From the NCBI GenBank assembly GCA_020638465.1, contig JACKIM010000002.1, forward strand, positions 1,364,001 through 1,428,000: DNA of 64,000 nucleotides. Direction: 5' to 3'. Every line of letters begins with the position of its first letter. Within the stretch, counting starts at the first letter, position 1. Of this stretch, positions 52,917 through 62,495 are shown one piece after another. Under the pieces are notes generated by a model. That model searched no databases, was not told the DNA's origin, and saw only the letters and a program-made list of their open reading frames with translations. Source of the DNA: Geminicoccaceae bacterium. GTDB taxonomy: Bacteria; Pseudomonadota; Alphaproteobacteria; Geminicoccales; Geminicoccaceae. Position numbers and translations under genes: made by a program.

Positions 52917-55583
52917 TCAGAACGGCACCTTGACGTTGACCTGGACCTGATGGTTCGTGAAGTCCTGGCGCTTGGCGATGTCGTAGTCGAGGGAGACATC
53001 GTAGCCCTCGCCGTCCAGAAAACTCACGCCCAGGCCGCCGACAACGGCGAATTCGTCTGTGTCCAGACCGTCCGTGGTGAACGTTCCGCCACCCGCGCCG
53101 TTATTGGCAGCAAAACGGCTGGTGACGTCATTGCCGCCGGCCAGCGCATCGTAGGTGAAGCCCAGATCGCCGCTCACATGGAACCCGTCGAAGAGCCGGT
53201 AGGCAAACCCGCCCGACAGGCCCAGCTCCAGGCTGTCGGCATCGCTCTCGTCCACGATGAAGTCGGCACCGCCCAGGCCATCCTCGCGGTAATCGTCGAA
53301 TTCCGCATAGATGTACTGCGCATGGGCCCGCGGAATCAGGGTCAGGTCCTCCGAAAGGGCGATGCGATGTCCGACCTCCAGGGCAGCCGTGGCATTCCAG
53401 CCGTCGAAATCCGCACTCGCCGTATCGCTCAACCCGCCAAACGTTACCTTGCGCTTGCTGTGATTGTCGCTGATGCCGCCTCCGGCCATCAGGCTCACAT
53501 AGGTCGACGGGGTGATGTCGTAGTTCGCATAGACCTGCCCCTGCCAGTTGTCCCCACGGATCTTGGCATCGACGCCGTGCCTGGACTGGACATTGCTGCG
53601 CGAATAGGCCGCCGACACGCCGAGCATCAGATCTTCGGTGAATTTCGCATCGAAGCCCACCGCGAGTCCGCCGGTAGTTGCGGTGAAACCGGAAATGTCG
53701 CCGTCGGATTCCTGCAGCGTGCGTGCCGCAAACGGTTTCACCCAACCCGTGGGAGCGGTGAACGTTGCATCGCCGCCGCTGACGCCGGAGAATGCGCCCA
53801 GACGGTCGAGCGTCACCCGGTTGGATCCGGCGCTCACCATCATCACCTGGCTCTGCGCCGCATTGCCGCCCAGGGCGGGCTGAAGCTCGTTCAGTGCGGC
53901 GGCCACCTCGGCGGCACTGCCGAGCGACGTGAGTGCACCGAATACCGGGCTCGACGCAACCATGGCCGGGCTGTTCAGGATCGTGTCGATGGCATCGAGC
54001 ATGTCGCCATCGGCATGGGCCGCGCTCGTGCCGGCCAGCACGTCACCGAGCGGATCGGCGGTCACGTTCACATCAATGGCCTGACCGTTCAAAATGCCGG
54101 CAAAGTTGAGGATCGCACTGTTGTCGGTGACCGTCAGCGAGGGAGCGTTGATCGCACCACCGGCGGAGATGACGCCGGGAATGGTCTGTCCGCCGACAAG
54201 CGTGGAATCCGGGGCCACGGTGAGCGCGATGGCTCCCGAGCCGGAAAGATCGACATTGCCGCTGACCTGCAGGATGCCATGGCTGGTCGTCGAATCTACC
54301 TTCATCGCCAACACGCCGCCCGCTGCCTGGGTGAAATCGCCGGTGAGCGCGACCGTCCCGTCGCGAACATCGACCACACCGGCATTGGTCATGCCGCTGG
54401 TGGCCGTCACAGCATGGCCCAGCTTCAGATTGCCTCCCGATGCGATACTCATCGTATCGACGGTGAACGTCCCCTCGCTGGTGAAATCGCCCTGCACGTC
54501 CACGACCGAACCTGCGCCGCCGCTCACATTGCCCACCACCCTTGCATCATTGCCGGTAATATCCAGTCTCGAGGTTCCGAGCACCACACCGCCTTCCAGC
54601 ACGCCGGCATTGGTGACGGTGGTGGTGTTGGCTCCACCGACATTGATCGAATTGAGGGTGCCGGTTATCGTGCCGCCAGCCTGGTTCTGAATGCCGCCCG
54701 CAACTGAAGTACCGGCTTCCAGAAAGATACCCGAATAGCCGGAAATATCACCCGAATTGACGATGGCACCGTTCAGCATCACTCCGCCGGACGTATTGAT
54801 CGCTGATCCGGTCGAATTGTTGTAGGTGTTGATGATCGTCCCGCGATTGATGATTGATCCGGTAATCGTACTGTTGTTGACGATCCTTATGGCGCGAACT
54901 CCCGTCGTCCTTATGACACCATCATTGATAATCGATCCATTCACGGTCGATGTCGCATGAACGAGAATTCCATAGCCAGGTGAACTGATCGTTGCGCCTT
55001 CCTGATTTTCTATGTTTCCATTTGCAGTCGATGAATACACGTATATGCCATGTGAATTCGCATCGATATCCCCGCCATTGATGATGGCACCGGAAGTGGA
55101 AGTATATATTTCCAAGCCCATATTTCCGGACTCAATATTGCCGCTATTGATGATGTTGCCGGCGATGGTGGTGTTCGAACCAAATATCCCCAGTCCACCT
55201 GGAGCCGTGATCGTACCGGAATTCACCAGATTGCCGCTGAGCCCGGAACCGACAGCAAGATTGATTCCATCGCCGGTACTGGTGATTGTCCCGGCATTGC
55301 TGATACTGCCGGCCGCGCCGGTGACCCGCAGGGATGATGTCGCGGGCGTGGTGTCGGCCAGCGCACCGCCGCTCTGGATCGTCACGCTCTCGCCGGCACC
55401 CAGATCGCAGTACTCGTCACTGGCTGCGGCACCACTGATCGTCGTGTTCGCCACAATGCAAACGTCGCCGGCAGCGTTGGCAGAGTTGCCATGGGCCATG
55501 ATGGCAAGGACAAGCGCCACGGCAGAACTCGCCATCAGACGCCGGCGACCGGAACAGCGACACGAGCGAGAATGCATCATCAA
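52917..55583 (-). CDS. Autotransporter with repetitive beta-helix passenger
   Basis: Type V secreted outer-membrane protein of 888 residues. A signal peptide ends at NSANAAG near residue 38. The passenger (about 40-590) is a parallel beta-helix with recurring short units of the form G-x-I-x-N-x-G (for example GNIINSGNIES, GSIINDGVIRT, GSIINRGTII, GAIVNSGDIS). The C-terminal ~270 residues form an autotransporter barrel (GWVKPFAART..., final strand ending NVKVPF with terminal Phe). The passenger contains Asn/Thr-rich stretches. Function, such as adhesion, is inference. An unusually AT-rich region lies upstream. Confidence 0.9.
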   Translation of the reverse strand: MMMHSRSCRCSGRRRLMASSAVALVLAIMAHGNSANAAGDVCIVANTTISGAAASDEYCDLGAGESVTIQSGGALADTTPATSSLRVTGAAGSISNAGTITSTGDGINLAVGSGLSGNLVNSGTITAPGGLGIFGSNTTIAGNIINSGNIESGNMGLEIYTSTSGAIINGGDIDANSHGIYVYSSTANGNIENQEGATISSPGYGILVHATSTVNGSIINDGVIRTTGVRAIRIVNNSTITGSIINRGTIINTYNNSTGSAINTSGGVMLNGAIVNSGDISGYSGIFLEAGTSVAGGIQNQAGGTITGTLNSINVGGANTTTVTNAGVLEGGVVLGTSRLDITGNDARVVGNVSGGAGSVVDVQGDFTSEGTFTVDTMSIASGGNLKLGHAVTATSGMTNAGVVDVRDGTVALTGDFTQAAGGVLAMKVDSTTSHGILQVSGNVDLSGSGAIALTVAPDSTLVGGQTIPGVISAGGAINAPSLTVTDNSAILNFAGILNGQAIDVNVTADPLGDVLAGTSAAHADGDMLDAIDTILNSPAMVASSPVFGALTSLGSAAEVAAALNELQPALGGNAAQSQVMMVSAGSNRVTLDRLGAFSGVSGGDATFTAPTGWVKPFAARTLQESDGDISGFTATTGGLAVGFDAKFTEDLMLGVSAAYSRSNVQSRHGVDAKIRGDNWQGQVYANYDITPSTYVSLMAGGGISDNHSKRKVTFGGLSDTASADFDGWNATAALEVGHRIALSEDLTLIPRAHAQYIYAEFDDYREDGLGGADFIVDESDADSLELGLSGGFAYRLFDGFHVSGDLGFTYDALAGGNDVTSRFAANNGAGGGTFTTDGLDTDEFAVVGGLGVSFLDGEGYDVSLDYDIAKRQDFTNHQVQVNVKVPF

Positions 55584-56047
55584 ATTCCACCTCGACAGGG
55601 AAGATCTTACAAAGACACTCTACCAATAATTGATAATGAAAATACATTTCAAGAAATATTTTTACACATTCACAGAACAATTTAAGTATTAATACAAAAA
55701 TTTTCCTATTATCAATCCTATAGACAATATACATGGACTTTACTGGAAACTATATATTACATGGAATTCGTGTATACATTCGAAATCATATCATCATTGA
55801 CCATTCATTGCATACAGGTCCATGAATAACGTAAATATTCTGGTATTCCCACGTGGACCAGAATGTCGCCATCGCGAAGGAACGGTCCTGTCCCATCGGC
55901 TTCCGCCGTACTTTCAGCCTTGAGATGTTCCCCCCGTTCTGCCAGCATGTTCCGGTGAAGTTCGCAGCGGGCTCTCCCCTTGGCCTTTGGGCTGCGTCCC
56001 GTCACGAATGCCCCGGTCCCACTCTGTCTCCAGGTTCGATCCCATCC
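55584..56047. other. AT-rich divergent region
   Basis: 464 bases between the autotransporter and the zinc dehydrogenase. From about 55610 to 55810 the sequence is strikingly AT-rich (long A/T tracts such as TTAAGTATTAATACAAAAA), unlike the rest of the window; from 55850 it is GC-rich again. It probably holds the autotransporter promoter and may bind a nucleoid silencer. No credible gene was found, although an open frame runs into the dehydrogenase from 55853. Confidence 0.5.
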
Positions 56048-57076
56048 ATGCGCGCGGCCTTCATTCACGCTGCCTACGACGTTCGTCTGGGCGAACTGCC
56101 CGAGCCGGTTCCCGGTGACGGTGAGGTACTGGTCGACATCGAATGTGTCGGCATCTGCGGGAGCGACCTGCACTACTACAAGGACGGTGCCATCGGTGCG
56201 GCCCAGGTGATCGCCGAACCGTTCGTGCCGGGTCACGAATTCGCCGGGAGGGTAAGGGAGAGCGTTCCCGGGCGTGGCATCGAAGCCGGCGATCTCGTCG
56301 TCATCGATCCCTGCCAGCCCTGCGGCCGGTGCGAGTGGTGCTTGCGCGGCGAGCATAACCTGTGCCCGAAGGTGGTCATGCACGGTGCTCCGCCCAAGGC
56401 TGGTGCCATGACCCGAACCATCGCCGCCCGCCGCGACCAGCTCTTCGCCGCACCGCGCAACTTCAACGCCACGGCTGCCGCCATGGCCGAACCACTCGGT
56501 GTGGGCATACATGCCACCGATCTTGCCCGGCCCCAATGGTTCGAGAGCGTCGTCATCCTCGGTGCAGGTCCCATCGGCCTCATCATCCTGCAACTCGTCC
56601 GGCTCGCCGGCGCGGATCGCGTGATGGTCGTCGACCCGGTCGACTATCGCCGCCGGAAAGCCCTCGAACTGGGTGCGCAGGAGGTATCGGCCCACCATGA
56701 GGACACGGCGTCATGGACCGGCGGACGTGGTGCGGATCTCGTCATCGAGGCCACCAACAGCCCCGAGGGCCTGCAACACGCGGCAGATGCCGCCAGGATC
56801 GGCGGACGCTGCGTCATCGTCGGCATACCCGACGGCAACACCTACCGGATCGAGGCTTCGGCCCCGCGGCGCAAGCAACTTACCATGATGTTCTCGCGAC
56901 GCATGGGCAACGTCATTCCACGCGCCATCCGCCTCATCGCCGATGGGCGGGTGGACATGAAAGCCCTTGTGAGCCACCACATCGACCTCGATGACGTGCC
57001 GGAAGCCTTCCGCAAGCTTGCCGCCTGCGAGGACGGCGCCATCAAGATCATCGTCGACATCGCCGGCCACCCCTGA
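56048..57076 (+). CDS. Zinc-dependent MDR alcohol/polyol dehydrogenase
   Basis: Medium-chain dehydrogenase of 342 residues, sorbitol/threonine dehydrogenase type. Catalytic zinc residues Cys37 (GICGSD) and His63-Glu64 (GHEFAG), structural zinc Cys92, Cys95, Cys98 and Cys106, and the NAD motif ILGAGPIGLI are all present. The ATG at 56048 gives the usual beginning MRAAFIHAA; a longer open frame upstream has no family similarity. The epimerase gene at 57342 is convergent and acts on ketohexoses in its family, so a polyol substrate is plausible (inference). Confidence 0.92.
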   Translation: MRAAFIHAAYDVRLGELPEPVPGDGEVLVDIECVGICGSDLHYYKDGAIGAAQVIAEPFVPGHEFAGRVRESVPGRGIEAGDLVVIDPCQPCGRCEWCLRGEHNLCPKVVMHGAPPKAGAMTRTIAARRDQLFAAPRNFNATAAAMAEPLGVGIHATDLARPQWFESVVILGAGPIGLIILQLVRLAGADRVMVVDPVDYRRRKALELGAQEVSAHHEDTASWTGGRGADLVIEATNSPEGLQHAADAARIGGRCVIVGIPDGNTYRIEASAPRRKQLTMMFSRRMGNVIPRAIRLIADGRVDMKALVSHHIDLDDVPEAFRKLAACEDGAIKIIVDIAGHP

Positions 57077-57130
57077 GACCCGTCCGCCAGCGCAACCGGG
57101 CGCTCGGGACAACCATCCGGACTTTGCCGA

Positions 57131-57250
57131 TCAGAGCCCGGGGAACTGCAGCTTGGCGGCGACGATCGCCACCCCCACCGTCACGACGATTATCGTCGCA
57201 GCCAGATGCCACACGACACCCTCCACAGGATGGAACATTCCACATCTCAT
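57131..57250 (-). CDS. Possible small single-span membrane protein
   Basis: A 39-codon frame encoding MRCGMFHPVEGVVWHLAATI followed by a hydrophobic stretch (VVTVGVAIVAAKL) could be a single-span membrane protein. It lies in the 265-bp gap between two convergent genes. No clear Shine-Dalgarno sequence is seen. The hydrophobic run is a genuine feature; that it is translated is uncertain. Confidence 0.33.
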   Translation of the reverse strand: MRCGMFHPVEGVVWHLAATIIVVTVGVAIVAAKLQFPGL

Positions 57251-57341
57251 GCTGAAGGCCGGGCTATCATAGCACTGACCGGTTGCGTTGATAACCGTGC
57301 CACCCATCGCATCGACCGGAGGCACGGCAAGACAAGGTCGA

Positions 57342-58193
57342 TCAAGCCACCAGCCCGTGCTTGCGGGCAAGATCGCGCAGGAACGGCATGCCGACATCGA
57401 GCACCTCCTCGGCACTGCGCGCGACCGGACGCCACACCGACAGCGCCCGGGCGATCTCCGGCGGCAGGGTGATGAAACTCTCGCCCACCAGATCGCCATC
57501 GAAACCGATCCCGGCCAGTGCCGCCAGCGTATCCTCCCAGTGAACATTCGCCGATCCCGGCACACCCCGGTCGGATTCGGACAGGTGGATGTATTTCAGG
57601 TGCCTGCCGGCGGTACGGATACCATCGGCCATGCCCTTTTCCTCGATATTCATGTGATAGGTATCGAGGTGGATCATCACCGCCGGCTCGCCGATCCGTT
57701 CGATCAGCGACACCGCCTGGGCCGCCGTATTGAGCAGGTGCGTCTCGTACCGGTTGCAGGGTTCCAGGCCGATCGTCATGCCAAGATCGGCGGCCCTGCG
57801 CGCCACCGGCCTGAGGACACGGGCAATCGTCTCGTATTCCGCCTCCGTCGGCGGGACGCCGGTGGTATAGCCGATCGACGCGTACACCACACCGGTCAGC
57901 GTATTGGAGCCCAGACCGTGGGCCGCATCGAGGGCCGTCATCAGGAAGGCTTCCGCCCTTTCCGGATGCAGCGGCGCCGTCTTGTCGAGCGGCAGGCCCA
58001 GCGAACAGGTCGGGGCCACGCCATGCTCGTCGAACAGCGCACGGCTGTGCGCCACATCCACCTGCTCGGGTGCCAGCAGCGCAATCTCGATGACATCAAG
58101 ACCATGCCTTGCCGCCAGCGGCACTACGTGTTCGGCGGCCTCGCGTGTCCAGCTCGACGTCCACAGGCTCGAATGCATGCCGAATCGCACCAA
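57342..58193 (-). CDS. D-tagatose/D-psicose 3-epimerase-like sugar isomerase
   Basis: TIM-barrel sugar isomerase/epimerase (AP endonuclease 2 family), 283 residues. Metal ligands of the ketose 3-epimerase type are all visible: Glu144 (GLEPCNRYETH), Asp177 (HLDTYHMNIEE), His203 (IHLSESDRG) and Glu238 (GESF). The DTYHMNIEE and SESDRG motifs are typical of D-psicose/tagatose 3-epimerases. The role is likely C3 epimerisation of a ketohexose or related sugar. Neighbour: convergent zinc polyol-type dehydrogenase. Confidence 0.9.
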   Translation of the reverse strand: MVRFGMHSSLWTSSWTREAAEHVVPLAARHGLDVIEIALLAPEQVDVAHSRALFDEHGVAPTCSLGLPLDKTAPLHPERAEAFLMTALDAAHGLGSNTLTGVVYASIGYTTGVPPTEAEYETIARVLRPVARRAADLGMTIGLEPCNRYETHLLNTAAQAVSLIERIGEPAVMIHLDTYHMNIEEKGMADGIRTAGRHLKYIHLSESDRGVPGSANVHWEDTLAALAGIGFDGDLVGESFITLPPEIARALSVWRPVARSAEEVLDVGMPFLRDLARKHGLVA

Positions 58194-58316
58194 AACCGTT
58201 CCTCCCCCCTGTTTTCACCGCTCCAATGGACCGATGACCATTGTCGCATCGATGTTGACGAGTTAACGGCTATTGGCAATAGCAGGCTGCCGGTCTGGCG
58301 GCAAACGGATGATGGC

Positions 58317-58868
58317 ATGCCTTTCCAACCCCACTTCGAAATTGTCGTGGTCACCTCGGCCGATGGCTATCTCGGCCGCTATCCGGGACAGAACCCCCGC
58401 GAATGGGCCAGTGCGGAGGAACAGGAACAGTTTCTCACTTCCGTCGATGCCGCCGACTGGTCGTTCATGGGCCGGACCACGCACGAGACCGCGCCGCGCA
58501 CCGACCGCCGCAGGGTGATTTTCTCGACCTCGGCTCCCCGCCCTGAGTGGCGTGCGCCGCAGCAGCTCTGGGTCGACCCCGGCCGGACGTCGATCGCGGA
58601 GATCTGCGCCATCATCGAAAAACGCCACCCGGCATGCGCCTGCCTCATCCTCGGTGCCACCCGCGTCCATGACTGGTTTCTCGAATACGGCCTCGTGCGC
58701 CGCATCACGCTGACCATCGAACCCATCGTCTTCGGTGCTGGCCTGCCGATCGTCAGCCAGGTCGCCGGCGACCCCAGCAACGTCATGAGGCAATTGGGCT
58801 TCGACCGCCTGAACATACGCAGCCTCAACAATTTCGGCACCCGCCTCGAAACCTGGGAACCGAGGTGA
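58317..58868 (+). CDS. RibD C-terminal/DHFR-like reductase domain protein
   Basis: Small protein of 183 residues with the fold of dihydrofolate reductase/RibD C-terminal domain. Features are VVVTSADGYLGRY at the N-terminus, FMGRTTHETAPRTDRRRVIFST (quoted in part: FMGRTTHETAP), LILGATRVHDWFLEYGLVR and TIEPIVFGAG. Family members reduce ribosylamino-pyrimidines or related substrates with NADPH; here the substrate is unknown. The ATG at 58317 is chosen; an open frame continues upstream but overlaps the epimerase promoter region. Confidence 0.8.
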   Translation: MPFQPHFEIVVVTSADGYLGRYPGQNPREWASAEEQEQFLTSVDAADWSFMGRTTHETAPRTDRRRVIFSTSAPRPEWRAPQQLWVDPGRTSIAEICAIIEKRHPACACLILGATRVHDWFLEYGLVRRITLTIEPIVFGAGLPIVSQVAGDPSNVMRQLGFDRLNIRSLNNFGTRLETWEPR

Positions 58869-58907
58869 GGACAAGGGAAAATGATTTTCCCCTTGCCCTC
58901 ATTCTTT
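58867..58907. terminator. Bidirectional terminator
   Basis: A long hairpin starts at the stop codon of the RibD-like gene: CAAGGGAAAAT pairs with ATTTTCCCCTTG (one bulged C), flanked by GAGG/CCTC, then ATTCTTTAAG. It lies between convergent genes and has A and T tracts on both sides, so it can serve both strands. Confidence 0.75.
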
Positions 58908-58990
58908 AAGCATGGAATCGCGGCCGTGATATTGCCTCAGAATCTCACGATCGGGTATAGTGAGTTGGTCCCGGGAATTCAGACCGCCGA

Positions 58991-61258
58991 TCAGTTCTGG
59001 TAATATTTGCCGTAGCTGCCGGAATAGCTGCCACTGTCGGCATAGCCGTACTGGGCATGCTTCTTGATGTTGACCCTGGAAAGCACGATGCCCGCGAGAT
59101 CACCACCGGATTCGACGACCTGCTGAATGCCCGACTGGGCGACATTGCGGGGGGTTTCCTGCCAGCGGACGACATAGAGCGTCTTGTCGACCTGCGGCGA
59201 GAGGATGAGGCTGTCCGAAACGGCACCCACCGGCGGACTGTCGATGATGATCAGATCGAACTTGGCACTGACCATGTCCAGAAGCAGGCGCATCCGGTCC
59301 GAGCGGAACAGATCGGGCGGACTGACCGGAGCCATGCCGGCCGGGATGAACTTCATCCCGGATTTCTCATCGACCCGGATCGCCTCGGCCATGCTGAGAT
59401 CCCCGTAGAGGATGTCCGCCAAACCGTTGGTGTTTGATACCCGGACGACCTCATGCAGGCGCGGACGGCGCAGATCCGCATCGATCAGCAGCGTATTCAG
59501 GCCCGATCGCGCCGACTGGCGGGCAAGCGATGCCGAAACCAGCGACTTCCCTTCCACCGGTACCGACGAGGTCACGAGCACGGTCCGGGTCGCGCGCGAC
59601 CGGTCGGAGAGGAAGATGCTGGTGCGAATGCGCTGCAGCGATTCGGCAAAGGCCGATTGCGGCTTTTTCAGGATGTATTCCTCAGCACTCATGTCACGGG
59701 TCTCGCGGCGCGTAAGGTCGGGAACCAGGGCCAGAGCCCGGATGCCGAGCGACGCCTGCACCTCCTCCGCGCTGCGATAGCCGAAATCGCTGTCCCAACG
59801 CTCGACGACGAAGGCCAGGACACATCCGATGACCAGACCACCGGCAAAGCCGAGCAGGACGATCAACTTTCGATTGGGCCAACTCGGATCGACCGGTACG
59901 GCCGCCGGTGACAGGACCGTGGCATCGGCCTGCTGCAGCCCCTGGGTCTCGCTCACCTCGCGCAGGCGCTGCAGAAAGCTCTCGTAGATTTCCCGGGCGC
60001 TGGATGCTTCACGCTCCAGATCGCGCAGTTCGACCGATGAGACTTCCTGGCCACGCACCTGGCTCTCAAGCCCGCCAAGGCTGCGGCGCAATTCCTGTTC
60101 GCGCGCGCGCGCGACATCGACCTCGTTGCTCAGGTCCTGAACGATGCGTTCGACCTCCTCGACCATCTTCGCCCGCACGCTGCGCACCTCGGCCTTGAGG
60201 TTGACCATCTGCGGATGACGTGGGCCGTAGACAGTCGAAAGCTCGGACATCTTGCGGCTGAGTTCGGTTTCCTGCTGACGCAGATCGGCCATCAGCGGCG
60301 AAGTGAGGACGTTGGCCGCCGCTCCGATACCGCCCGAAGAGCGCAACAGGCTCTGGACCTGGTTGAAGCGGGCCTCGGCTTCCGCACGCGTCGCCTGGGC
60401 CTGGGCCAACTGACCGTTGATCTGGCCGATCTGCTGCTGGATCGGGTCGATGCGTCCCTCGCCGGCTATGCCCTTGGCATTCTTGAGATCGACGATGCGC
60501 TGCTCGGCCGCGACCAGCTTCTGCCTCATCTCGTCCACGCGGTCGCGCAACCAGTCCGTAGCCTGGTGGCCTGCCTTGAATTTCGTCTCAAGCTGGCCGA
60601 CGATGTAGGAATCGGCAATCGCATTGGCGATCATGGCCGCCTTGTCGGGTTGTTCCGCACTGAAACGGATCTGCAGGACATAGGACCGACTCACCTGCTC
60701 GACGCTCAACTTGTCGAGAAAATTGGCGATGGTGCGCGAACGGGCGGTCTCACCGTCAGCCAGCGAACCGGTGTACACGCCGTCGACAGCCCCGCCCTTG
60801 CCGCCGAACAGGTAGGCGTTTACCGACGAGGGCAGCCATGTCCGCCAGTCGTGCTTCTTCCAGAACGGCTGACGGTCAGGGTCGAGCGAATTGTTGAATT
60901 CGGCATCTTCGATGAGGTTCAGCTTGTCGACCATCCTGCTGGCGAACGCTTCGGATTCCAGCAACTCGACCTCGCTCTCGATGGTCGACGCGTCGGCCTC
61001 GAACTTCCCGCCGATTTCCGGCAGTTCGATGACGTTCGGCTTGCCCGACTGGATACGGACAAGCGTCTCGGCCCGGAAAAGCTGGGTCGCGGTAAGGGAG
61101 TAGATCAGCGCTACCGAGGTCATCAGCCCTATCATGCCGATGACAACCCCCTTGCGGCGCCACAATGCGCGAAGGAGCGCCCGCGGGTTGAGCTGGTCCT
61201 CGACCATCGGAAAGCTCTCCTCTACTCCAGCCGCCATGCGTGTGATCTGTCGTGCCAT
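58991..61258 (-). CDS. Wzz-domain exopolysaccharide tyrosine autokinase
   Basis: Polysaccharide co-polymerase fused to a BY-kinase, about 755 residues. An N-terminal Wzz domain with a first membrane helix (VVIGMIGLMTSVALIYSL), a long coiled-coil periplasmic region, a second helix (LIVLLGFAGGLVIGCVLAF) and a cytoplasmic kinase follow. The kinase has Walker A (SSVPVEGKSLVS, near residue 575), Walker A' (LLIDADLRRPR) and Walker B (LIIIDSPP). The tail carries a cluster of tyrosines (YGYADSGSYSGSYGKYY). ATG 61258 is preceded by AGGAGG; TTG 61282 is an alternative. It controls capsule/EPS chain length. Confidence 0.94.
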   Translation of the reverse strand: MARQITRMAAGVEESFPMVEDQLNPRALLRALWRRKGVVIGMIGLMTSVALIYSLTATQLFRAETLVRIQSGKPNVIELPEIGGKFEADASTIESEVELLESEAFASRMVDKLNLIEDAEFNNSLDPDRQPFWKKHDWRTWLPSSVNAYLFGGKGGAVDGVYTGSLADGETARSRTIANFLDKLSVEQVSRSYVLQIRFSAEQPDKAAMIANAIADSYIVGQLETKFKAGHQATDWLRDRVDEMRQKLVAAEQRIVDLKNAKGIAGEGRIDPIQQQIGQINGQLAQAQATRAEAEARFNQVQSLLRSSGGIGAAANVLTSPLMADLRQQETELSRKMSELSTVYGPRHPQMVNLKAEVRSVRAKMVEEVERIVQDLSNEVDVARAREQELRRSLGGLESQVRGQEVSSVELRDLEREASSAREIYESFLQRLREVSETQGLQQADATVLSPAAVPVDPSWPNRKLIVLLGFAGGLVIGCVLAFVVERWDSDFGYRSAEEVQASLGIRALALVPDLTRRETRDMSAEEYILKKPQSAFAESLQRIRTSIFLSDRSRATRTVLVTSSVPVEGKSLVSASLARQSARSGLNTLLIDADLRRPRLHEVVRVSNTNGLADILYGDLSMAEAIRVDEKSGMKFIPAGMAPVSPPDLFRSDRMRLLLDMVSAKFDLIIIDSPPVGAVSDSLILSPQVDKTLYVVRWQETPRNVAQSGIQQVVESGGDLAGIVLSRVNIKKHAQYGYADSGSYSGSYGKYYQN

Positions 61259-61571
61259 CGTCTCGTCGAACCTCCTGGTCAATCCGATCGCTGCAGCGCG
61301 AGCTGCACCAGCGCCACAAGTCGAAGGCGGATTATCAAAGTTGGCGTCATGATGGCAATAACGCTTTCGTTGGCCGATGGTTAATATTTACTACAAAACA
61401 TGGTAGTATGAATTCGTTAAAATTCGATTAATTCTCAAGATTCAGATGCTTGCACTTTTTTAACCTTTTTCTCCGTCAATCCTTCCATAGACCATTTGCA
61501 ATAACGGGGTGCCGTGCGACTTTAATCATTTGTTCGGGAAATATGACCAGACGCGATATTCAATCGGATAT
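61259..61571. other. AT-rich region upstream of the BY-kinase
   Basis: About 310 bases between the BY-kinase start and the end of the DppC-like gene. From about 61380 to 61560 it is AT-rich (TTAATATTTACTACAAAAC, TTTTTTAACC), consistent with a promoter for the exopolysaccharide kinase. A direct repeat GATATTCA-N4-GATATTCA lies at about 61556-61575. No gene is supported here. Confidence 0.4.
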
Positions 61572-62495
61572 TCAGGAACCGGCCGGGGTGGCGCGGGGAT
61601 CCAGCGCCCGCTGCAGACCGTCCCCCATCAGGTTGAACGCGATCACGGCCACGAAGATCAGCAGCCCCGGATACCAGGCCAGGTGCGGTGCCTGCCAGAT
61701 CAACTCCTGGGCGTTGGTCAGCATCCCGCCCCAGCTTGCCAGCGGTGGCTGGATCCCGAGGCCGAGAAAGCTCAGCACCGATTCGGTCAGGATGATGTTG
61801 CCGATGGAAAGGCTGGCGGCAACGATGATCGGCGAGGCGATGCTGGGCAGGACATGGACGAACATGATCCTCCACGGCCCCGCCCCCATGGCCCGGGCCG
61901 CCCTCACGAAATCCCGTCGCCGGAGGCTCAGCGCCGCCCCCCTGACCAGGCGGGCGACAGTCGTCCAGCCGAACAGGGCCACGATGACGACGATCCTGTA
62001 GACGCTGGCGGTCTCGCCGGTCAGCAGGTCGCCGCCGAGTCCGATCTTGCGCGGATCGATGGCTGCCAGCACGATCAGCAACGGCAGAAGCGGCAGGGCG
62101 AGGACGGCATCCGTCAGGCGCATCAGCACGGCGTCGGTAACACCGCCGAAGAATCCGGCGACGAGGCCGATGAACGTACCGATGACAGCTGCCAGCAGGG
62201 CGCCGCTCAATCCCACCGCAAGCGAAACCCTGCCTCCCTCCAGCAGTCGTGCGAGAAGATCACGGCCGAGTTCGTCAGTACCGAGCGGATGGACGGCATC
62301 GGGAGCCTGCAGCCTGGCGAACAGGTTGACCGTATCGGGATCGATCCCGAATGCCGCCTCGATCTGCGGCGCCAGGACGGCGCATGACAGCATGAAACCG
62401 AGGACGACGGCAGCCGCCATCGCAAGTTTCTGGCGGGAAAGACGCCCCGCAATGCCACGGTGGACGATGGCGGAACCCGTCATCTCAACTGCCAT
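61572..62495 (-). CDS. Oligopeptide-type ABC permease, DppC-like
   Basis: Second permease of a dipeptide/oligopeptide/nickel-type ABC importer, 307 residues. It has the DppC-family pattern: N-terminal helix, HPLGTDELGRDLLARLL, then the EAA loop (RDFVRAARAMGAGPWRIMF) and ending with LGIQPPLASWGGMLTNA ... NLMGDGLQRALDPR. The ATG at 62495 has GAGGGTGG upstream and overlaps dppB by 11 bases; ATG 62483 is an alternative. No ATPase or binding-protein gene follows. Confidence 0.92.
   Translation of the reverse strand: MAVEMTGSAIVHRGIAGRLSRQKLAMAAAVVLGFMLSCAVLAPQIEAAFGIDPDTVNLFARLQAPDAVHPLGTDELGRDLLARLLEGGRVSLAVGLSGALLAAVIGTFIGLVAGFFGGVTDAVLMRLTDAVLALPLLPLLIVLAAIDPRKIGLGGDLLTGETASVYRIVVIVALFGWTTVARLVRGAALSLRRRDFVRAARAMGAGPWRIMFVHVLPSIASPIIVAASLSIGNIILTESVLSFLGLGIQPPLASWGGMLTNAQELIWQAPHLAWYPGLLIFVAVIAFNLMGDGLQRALDPRATPAGS

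Noticed and set aside
54650..55450. Possible tandem DNA repeats in the autotransporter
   Set aside because: The repetition is at protein level (G-x-I-x-N units); the DNA copies diverge and are not a tandem array or CRISPR.
55853..56047. 65-residue N-terminal extension of the zinc dehydrogenase
   Set aside because: The extension has no similarity to the family and is not a signal peptide; the ATG at 56048 gives the normal enzyme.
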